Part shown: positions 54,126 through 64,000 of the stretch, piece after piece
How positions within the stretch are numbered: the stretch's first letter is position 1
Layout of the letters: every line of letters starts with the position of its first letter
Assembly: GCF_002846495.1 (NCBI RefSeq)
Contig: NZ_PJNE01000001.1
Location: 2,232,001-2,296,000 of the forward strand
Direction of reading: 5' to 3'
From: Phycicoccus duodecadis
GTDB taxonomy: Bacteria; Actinomycetota; Actinomycetes; Actinomycetales; Dermatophilaceae
DNA: 64,000 bases
The notes under the pieces: generated by a model
Database searches by the model: none
What the model was told of the DNA's origin: nothing
The model's input: the letters and a program-made list of their open reading frames with translations, nothing else
Position numbers and translations under genes: made by a program

Positions 54126-55346
54126 ATGAGCCCCGCGACACCGGCCCTCCATCCCTCCCGGGAGGCCCTCGACGACCTCGAGGTGCTGCGGCGCGGGCTC
54201 TACGGGCCGGATGCCGGGATGCGCCCGCTCGCCGTGCCGGCCCCTATGGCCGCGGCGGCGCTCGAGGCGGGCGCTCTGGTCGTCGAGGACGCCGAGGGGG
54301 TGCCGGTCGCGCGGGTCGAGGACCTGCGGGCGGTCGAGCGGGACGGCACCGACGGGCTCGCCGGCGCGGGAGCCGCCCCGGAGGATGCCCACCCCGCGCC
54401 CGTCCTGGTCACGGGACGCCCGGTCTGGCTGTCCGAGCCGTCGTCGCGTCCCTTCCAGCACCTGCACCTGCGGGCCCCCGAGCCACTGGCGGCGGACCGG
54501 GTCGTCCTGGTCGAGGGCCTCGCCGACATCCCCTCCCCCGTGCCCGACGGCGCGCGCCTGCTCGTCCTGGCCTCGACCGCGCTGGACGGCCCGACCGCCG
54601 GCAACGACGTCGTCCGGGCCGCGAGCGCCGGCGCGCTGGCCGCCCCGGGGGCTCGGGTGGTCGTGGTCCCGTTGCCGCCCGACGCCCCCGACCGCCGGGC
54701 CGCCCTGCTCACGACCCTCGGCGTCGACCCGGCCCGGCAGCCCCGGCCCGACCGACGCGCCGCCGAGCAGACCCTCGCCATCGTCGAGGGGCACCGTCCC
54801 CGCGGGGTCGTGGTGCTGCTCACCGGCCTGTCGGGCTCGGGGAAGTCGACCGTGGCCCGGGCCGTGGCCACCCGCCTGGTCGAGGAGGGCACCCCGGTCA
54901 CGCTGCTCGACGGCGACCTCGTGCGACGCCACCTCACGGCAGGGCTGGGCTTCTCGGCCGCCGACCGGCGCACCAACGTCCTGCGCCTCGGCTGGGTCGC
55001 CGCCGAGGTCGCGCACCACGGAGGCATCGCGATCTGCAGCCCCATCGCCCCCGAGGACGCCACCCGTGAGCAGGTGCGGGCGCTGGCCGACGGGCGCGGC
55101 GCCCGGTTCGTCCTGGTCCACGTCGCCACCCCGCTGGAGGAGTGCGAGCGCCGTGACCGCAAGGGCCTCTACGCAGCGGCCCGGCGCGGAGACATCCCCG
55201 ACTTCACCGGCGTCTCGGCGCCCTACGACGTCCCCGACCACCCCGACCTGCGTCTCGACACCACCGGCCGCGACCTCGACGAGTGTGCCGACCAGGTGCT
55301 GGCCGCCCTCGTCGCGGCGCGCTCGGGGGAGGGCGACCGTGCTTGA
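54126..55346 (+). CDS. cysC: Adenylyl-sulfate kinase with an N-terminal ATP-sulfurylase-like domain
   Basis: A 406-residue protein. The C-terminal 185 residues are a full APS kinase: P-loop LLTGLSGSGKSTVARA (about 231-246), LLDGDLVRRHLTAGLGFSAADRRTN and the lid region RKGLYAAARRGDIPDFTGVSAPYD (landmark at about 345-368). The first 210 residues start with DDLEVLRRGLYGPDAG, like the PUA-like beginning of ATP sulfurylases, but lack the HXGH active site, so this part is non-catalytic or regulatory. It makes PAPS from APS. It is the first gene of a three-gene operon overlapping by 8 and 4 nt. Confidence 0.9.
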   Translation: MSPATPALHPSREALDDLEVLRRGLYGPDAGMRPLAVPAPMAAAALEAGALVVEDAEGVPVARVEDLRAVERDGTDGLAGAGAAPEDAHPAPVLVTGRPVWLSEPSSRPFQHLHLRAPEPLAADRVVLVEGLADIPSPVPDGARLLVLASTALDGPTAGNDVVRAASAGALAAPGARVVVVPLPPDAPDRRAALLTTLGVDPARQPRPDRRAAEQTLAIVEGHRPRGVVVLLTGLSGSGKSTVARAVATRLVEEGTPVTLLDGDLVRRHLTAGLGFSAADRRTNVLRLGWVAAEVAHHGGIAICSPIAPEDATREQVRALADGRGARFVLVHVATPLEECERRDRKGLYAAARRGDIPDFTGVSAPYDVPDHPDLRLDTTGRDLDECADQVLAALVAARSGEGDRA

Positions 55347-56291
55347 CGGTCTGCTCACCGGCGACGCGCTCTCCGTCCTGCTGGTCAGCCTCGCGGTGGG
55401 GGTGGTCGTCGGTCTCACCGGCATGGGCGGCGGCGCCCTGATGACCCCGGCGCTGATCTTCCTCGGCGTCCCCCCGACGGCAGCGGTGGCGAACGACCTC
55501 GTCGCGGCCGCGTTCAACAAGTCGGTCGGTGCCGCCGTGCACGCCCGCCGCGGCTCACCGGACCTGCGCCTCGCGGGGCTCCTCATCGCCGGGTCGGTGC
55601 CGTTCGCACTCGCCGGGGCGTTCCTGGTCGGCCGGCTGGGCAGCGGCGAGGAGGCCCAGAGCCTCCTGCGCCTGCTGATCGGCGCGACCCTGCTGCTGAC
55701 GGCCGCCACCTACACGCTGCGGGTGTACGGCTCCGTGTTCCACCGGTGGGGCACCGGCGACGGCCCCCAGCGCCCGGTCCGCGTCGTCCCCACCGTGCTG
55801 GTCGGTGCGGTCGGCGGTCTCCTGGTGGGCGTCACCAGCGTGGGTTCGGGCTCGATCATCATGGTCACGCTGCTGCTCCTGCACCCGGGGATGTCGGCCA
55901 AGCGCCTCGTCGGCACCGATCTGGTGCAGGCCGTGCCGCTGGTCGTCGCCGCCGCCATCGGGCACGTCGTCGTCAGCGGGGTCGACTGGGCGGTCCTCAT
56001 CCCCCTAGTGGTCGGCGGGGCCCCCGGGACCTTCGTCGGCGCCCGGATCTCGGCGTGGGTGCCGTCGCAGGCCGTGCGCCGCGGCATCGTCATCGTCCTG
56101 ACCCTCACCGGGCTCAGCCTCCTGCGCCTTCCCCCCACGGCCGTGGGGGCCACGGGCGCCGCGCTGCTGGTCCTGGGCCCGCTCGGCTGGGCGCTGCTGC
56201 GTCGGATGCACGGGATGCCGGCCTTCTCGGGCGGCTCCGGCCCGCACGACGACCCCGACGTGCCCGTGGCCGCGGCCGCGGCGGAGGACCG

Positions 56292-56295
<4 letters not shown>
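55339..56295 (+). CDS. TauE/SafE family sulfite/sulfonate-type exporter
   Basis: A 318-residue membrane protein with eight predicted helices in two repeats, each starting with the family's Gly-rich motif (GLTGMGGGALMTPALI and GVTSVGSGSIIMV). GTG 55339 overlaps cysC by 8 nt, and the stop overlaps cysQ by 4 nt. Family members export sulfite, sulfoacetate or import sulfate-type anions. Being between PAPS synthesis and PAP hydrolysis points to sulfate or another sulfur oxyanion. The C-terminal tail is His/Asp/Ala-rich. Confidence 0.88.
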
Positions 56296-59383
<3,088 letters not shown>

Positions 59384-59399
59384 GCATCCGCCGCTGCCC

Positions 59400-59443
59400 G
59401 ACGGGGCCACGGACGCACCGACGAGGTGCGCCGTGGCCCCGTC
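59400..59443 (+). terminator. icd terminator hairpin
   Basis: A 13-bp perfect outer stem (59400-59412 with 59431-59443) continues after one bulged A into a 6-bp inner stem CGCACC-GACGA-GGTGCG. It begins 17 bp after the icd stop. Confidence 0.8.
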
Positions 59444-59551
59444 CGCATCCACGGCTCCGCCGCGTCGTGGCGGAGGCATGACGCGTTCGCCGTCCCCGGT
59501 CCCGCGTGGCCGCTGTACCTCGGGGGCTCCGGAGCACCAGACTGACCGCCC

Positions 59552-61526
<1,975 letters not shown>

Positions 61527-61554
61527 CCCACCCCAGGTTTCTCGCCTGATCCCG

Positions 61555-61603
61555 CAAACCCCGGGGTCGCACCACAAGGTTTTCGGTGCGACCCCGGGGT
61601 TTG
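61555..61603. repeat. Perfect 19-bp inverted repeat, element copy 1
   Basis: Arms 61555-61573 and 61585-61603 (core CCCCGGGGTCGCACC) with an 11-nt loop lie between converging mdh and the AbiEi-like gene. A related element is found at 62700. It probably works as a bidirectional terminator, though the sequence sharing suggests a dispersed repeat. Confidence 0.75.
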
Positions 61604-61651
61604 TTGCAGGATGCCGCCGGCCCGCCCTCAGCGACCGCGCACGGCCCAACC

Positions 61652-62584
61652 TCAGCGACCGCGCACGGCCCGCCACACGGCGGCGGCGACGGCGCCGGGC
61701 CGCTCGAGGTCGGCCCAGGTGACGCGGACGACGACGTACCCCAGTCGCCGCAGACGGTCCTCGCGCTTCTTCTCCTCCCAGAGCACGGCCGGGTCACCGC
61801 TGGCGTACTTCACCCGCCCGTCGAACTCGACCAGGACCTTCGTGCCCCGGACCCGGAAGTCCGCCCGGGCCACGAACCGACCGGCGGTGTCGTGGATGAC
61901 CACCTGGGCCTCGGCGTCGAGCCCGCCGAGCGCCATCGCGAGGGCCGTGCGCGACTCCCCCACCGACTCGCGTGCCCCGTCGAGGTGCTGCAGCATCGCG
62001 ACGGCGCGAGACCCGTGCCGGTGACCGGACACGACCCCCACCGCTGCCCGGACCTCCGCCGTCGTGACCGCGGAGGTGTGCAGCGCCATGTCGGCGCTGA
62101 CCACCCCCGGGGTGAGCCCGTGGTCGACCGCGTGCTGGGCCAGGGCATCGGCTACGGGGGTCGCCGGGCCCCAGGGCGTGTCCACCGCGGTCCCGCGCGC
62201 CGGTCGCACCCAGACGGCGGCCATCCCACCGGCTCGTCGCACCGGCCGGAAGAGCGTCGGCCGCGTCATCGGCGAACCCCAGACGGTGACGCCGTGGGCG
62301 GCGAGCGCGGTCTCACCGCCGAGCACGGCATCCGGATACAGAAGGAACGATCCCACGGCGAGCGCCCGGAGCCGGTCGAGCGGCTGGGAGCCGACGAGCG
62401 ACGGGACGAGGTACAGGCCACGCCCGGGGTGGGCGAGGGCACCGCCGGCCACGAGCTCGAGCAGCGCGCCCTCGCTGTGCCCGGCCTCGAGCAGCTGGCG
62501 GGTCGTCAGGGCTCCTGCTTGGCCCCGCGCGAGGTCGAGAGTGGTGGGGTCGAGGGACGGTCGCGCCGTCGTGGTGGTCGTCAT
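61652..62584 (-). CDS. AbiEi-type antitoxin-domain protein with C-terminal DUF559 nuclease-like domain
   Basis: A 310-residue protein. The N-terminal half starts LARGQAGALTTRQLLEAGHSEGAL, like AbiEi winged-helix antitoxin domains. GLYLVPS and AVLGGETALAAHGV are typical continuations. The C-terminal 90 residues are a DUF559/Vsr-like PD-(D/E)XK fold: RADFRVRGTKVLVEFDGRVKY and EKKREDRLRRLGYVVVRVTW. No AbiEii toxin gene is adjacent. Such solo proteins are common and multi-copy in actinobacteria; their job is unproven. ATG 62584 was chosen; GTG 62599 adds five residues. Confidence 0.8.
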   Translation of the reverse strand: MTTTTTARPSLDPTTLDLARGQAGALTTRQLLEAGHSEGALLELVAGGALAHPGRGLYLVPSLVGSQPLDRLRALAVGSFLLYPDAVLGGETALAAHGVTVWGSPMTRPTLFRPVRRAGGMAAVWVRPARGTAVDTPWGPATPVADALAQHAVDHGLTPGVVSADMALHTSAVTTAEVRAAVGVVSGHRHGSRAVAMLQHLDGARESVGESRTALAMALGGLDAEAQVVIHDTAGRFVARADFRVRGTKVLVEFDGRVKYASGDPAVLWEEKKREDRLRRLGYVVVRVTWADLERPGAVAAAVWRAVRGR

Positions 62585-62699
62585 GGGTTCAGGGACCACA
62601 CCGTGGAGGGCGACCGCCAGGGGGACCAGCCCGGCTGTGGACGGCCACGCGGCGTGATCGGCGCTGTGGACGACGCCCCGCGGCCTGGCCTCATCCGAG

Positions 62700-62745
62700 A
62701 AACCCCGGGGTCGTGCGGGAAGGTTTCCCGTGCGACCCCGGGGCT
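62700..62745. repeat. Imperfect inverted repeat, element copy 2
   Basis: Left arm 62702-62720 and right arm 62726-62744 pair with three mismatches and share CCCCGGGGTCG with the element at 61555. It lies upstream of the AbiEi-like gene and just downstream of the chaA remnant, so the two copies bracket the AbiEi-like gene. Confidence 0.65.
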
Positions 62746-62771
62746 TGCGGCACCGGGCGAAAAACCTCGGG

Positions 62772-63136
62772 TCAGGGGGACATCGCGAGGAAGAGGAACG
62801 CCGCGAAGAGCGTCAGGTGCACGCTCGCCTGCAACCGCGTGGCGCGAGCGTGGCGGCCTCGGCGCCCCCGGAGAGCATCAGGGTGACGATCAGCGAGACC
62901 TCGATGACGGTGACGGCCACCGCGAGCACCAGCGAGCCGAACGGCTCCCCGACGCGGTGGGCGACGACCTCGGCGTGGTGCACCGCCGCCAGGACCGCCC
63001 CGGCAAGCAGGACCGCCACCACGACGACGACGACGAGGCCGATGTCGCGTCCCCAGGTGGCAGCCAGGGCCACGAGGGCGACGACGGGCACGGCCCGCCA
63101 CATCAGCGTGGTGCGCGGGCCGGCGGCGCCGGCCAT
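62772..63136 (-). pseudogene. Internally deleted calcium/proton antiporter gene (chaA remnant)
   Basis: From ATG 63136 the frame reads [16 protein letters not shown] and continues HHAEVVAHRVGEPFGSLVLA, VTVIEVSLIVTLMLSGGAEAATLA, which is the N-terminal quarter of ChaA-type Ca2+/H+ antiporters. It then hits a stop at 62815-62813 after unrelated residues. In another frame, from about 62837, TRLQASVHLTLFAAFLFLAMSP then a stop at 62774-62772 matches the last ChaA helix. About 230 central residues, including the second exchanger repeat, are missing. An internal deletion with an out-of-frame junction near 62836-62844 explains it. Its start shares one base with the folD stop. Confidence 0.82.
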
Positions 63137-63996
63137 CAGGGCGCTCCGCGCTCGGCGGCCTCGACGACGTTGCTGAGCAGGAGGGCCCGGGTCATCGGGC
63201 CCACGCCCCCCGGGTTGGGCGACACGTACCCCGCGACGTCCCAGACGTCGTCGGCCACGTCGCCCGCGACGCGGCCCTTGCCCGAGCCGTCGTCGACCCG
63301 CGAGACGCCGACGTCGAGGACGGCCGCCCCGGGCTTGACCATGTCGCCGGTGATGATGCCGGGGACCCCGGCCGCGGCGACCACGATGTCGGCCTGACGC
63401 ACCTCGCTGGCGAGGTCGCGGGTGCCGGTGTGGCAGAGGGTGACGGTGGCGTTCTCGGCGCGGCGGGTGAGGATGAGCCCCAGCGGCCGCCCCACCGTGA
63501 TGCCGCGCCCCACGACCACGACCTTCGCGCCGGCGACCGGCACGTCGTAGCGCCGCAGCAGCTCGACACAGCCGACCGGGGTGCACGGCAACGGGGCCGG
63601 GCGGCCGAGGACCAGCCAGCCGAGGTTGGTGGGGTGCAGGCCGTCGACGTCCTTGGCGGGGTCGACGGCCGAGAGGATGGCGAACTCGTCGAGGCCGGTC
63701 GGCTGCTGGACGATGAAGCCGGTGCAGGCGGGGTCGTCGTTGAGCTCGCGCACGACGGAGAGCACCTCGGCGAGGCCGGTCCCTGCGGGCAGGTCGCGGC
63801 GGATGCTCGTGATGCCGATCTCGGCGCAGTCCTTGTGCTTGGCGCCGACGTACCAGCGGCTGCCCGGGTCGTCGCCGACGAGCACCGTGCCGAGTCCCGG
63901 GACGACGCCCCGTTCGGCGAGAGCGGCCACGCGGACGCGCAGCTCGTCCTTGATCGCCTTGAGGATGGCCTGGCCGTCGAGTCTGGTCGCCGTCAC
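63136..63996 (-). CDS. folD: Bifunctional methylenetetrahydrofolate dehydrogenase/cyclohydrolase
   Basis: A 286-residue enzyme, full length. Catalytic lysine region [39 protein letters not shown] site [14 protein letters not shown], and the closing [18 protein letters not shown]. It interconverts 5,10-methylene- and 10-formyl-tetrahydrofolate. GTG 63996 is 4 bases from the window edge, so no upstream context is visible. It is followed by the chaA remnant with a 1-nt overlap. Confidence 0.95.
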   Translation of the reverse strand: MTATRLDGQAILKAIKDELRVRVAALAERGVVPGLGTVLVGDDPGSRWYVGAKHKDCAEIGITSIRRDLPAGTGLAEVLSVVRELNDDPACTGFIVQQPTGLDEFAILSAVDPAKDVDGLHPTNLGWLVLGRPAPLPCTPVGCVELLRRYDVPVAGAKVVVVGRGITVGRPLGLILTRRAENATVTLCHTGTRDLASEVRQADIVVAAAGVPGIITGDMVKPGAAVLDVGVSRVDDGSGKGRVAGDVADDVWDVAGYVSPNPGGVGPMTRALLLSNVVEAAERGAP

Positions 63997-64000
63997 CCCG

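Noticed and set aside
62813..63136. A genuine small membrane-protein gene (such as the DUF3017 gene often found after folD)
   Set aside because: The sequence follows ChaA residue by residue (HxAxVxAHRxGEPxGSLxL and the following helix) and the ChaA last helix is still present in another frame, so an internally deleted antiporter fits better.

Overview
The window is very GC-rich, strongly codon-biased DNA with many GTG starts, 4-nt gene overlaps and few Shine-Dalgarno leaders. Several genes are actinobacterial in type: AccA3-like carboxylase, a one-cysteine LpdA-like quinone reductase, CAE-type cytidine deaminase, monomeric isocitrate dehydrogenase, DUF58/MoxR/DUF4129 block, 13E12-type HNH endonuclease, DUF6131 and excalibur proteins. 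I infer a Micrococcales chromosome, probably Intrasporangiaceae or a near relative. No rRNA, tRNA, insertion sequence, phage or CRISPR array was found.

1-7 kb: the end of a LacD-type aldolase, an Frc-type sugar ABC transporter, a GGDEF-EAL signalling protein and a DUF2157 membrane protein. 7-15 kb: a carbohydrate-oxidation block. An aldose 1-epimerase diverges from an operon of a four-helix membrane protein, a gluconate 2-dehydrogenase subunit-3-like protein and a GMC oxidoreductase, followed by a thiamine-diphosphate enzyme, an enolase-superfamily dehydratase and a MarR regulator. Related palindromes (TTGCnnnnACGCAA) overlap the promoters at both ends, so I propose one MarR-controlled regulon. 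15-18 kb: acyl-CoA carboxylase alpha chain and quinone reductase.

18-26 kb and 33-39 kb: nucleoside salvage and catabolism in two arms. Arm 1 has purine nucleoside phosphorylase, phosphopentomutase-like mutase, deoxyribose-phosphate aldolase, an aldehyde dehydrogenase, a Cys-less aldehyde dehydrogenase half-protein and a uridine-kinase-like protein. Arm 2 has adenosine deaminase, thymidine phosphorylase, cytidine deaminase and an M20 amidohydrolase. Between them (26-33 kb) lies the DUF4129/DUF4350/MoxR/DUF58/SpoIIM/RDD envelope module.

39-47 kb: a regulator divergent from an ABC exporter, GDP-mannose synthesis with a mannosyltransferase, a 2H phosphoesterase, trpS and galK. 47-50.3 kb: a small decaying accessory patch with a DUF6924 pseudogene (two in-frame stops), an HNH endonuclease whose promoter spacer is a LexA box, an unrecognised gene and a frameshifted ADP-ribosylation/crystallin J1-type gene. 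50-57 kb: an excalibur lipoprotein, exonuclease III and a sulfate-activation island (cysN-cysD divergent from cysC-tauE-cysQ) with no reductase. 57-64 kb: monomeric icd with a palindromic operator, aquaporin, mdh, an AbiEi/DUF559 protein bracketed by related palindromes, an internally deleted chaA remnant and folD.

Two features recur. TAnnnT -10 boxes lie 6-9 nt upstream of start codons, which implies leaderless mRNAs. Long, often perfect inverted repeats mark operon ends, most of them between converging genes.
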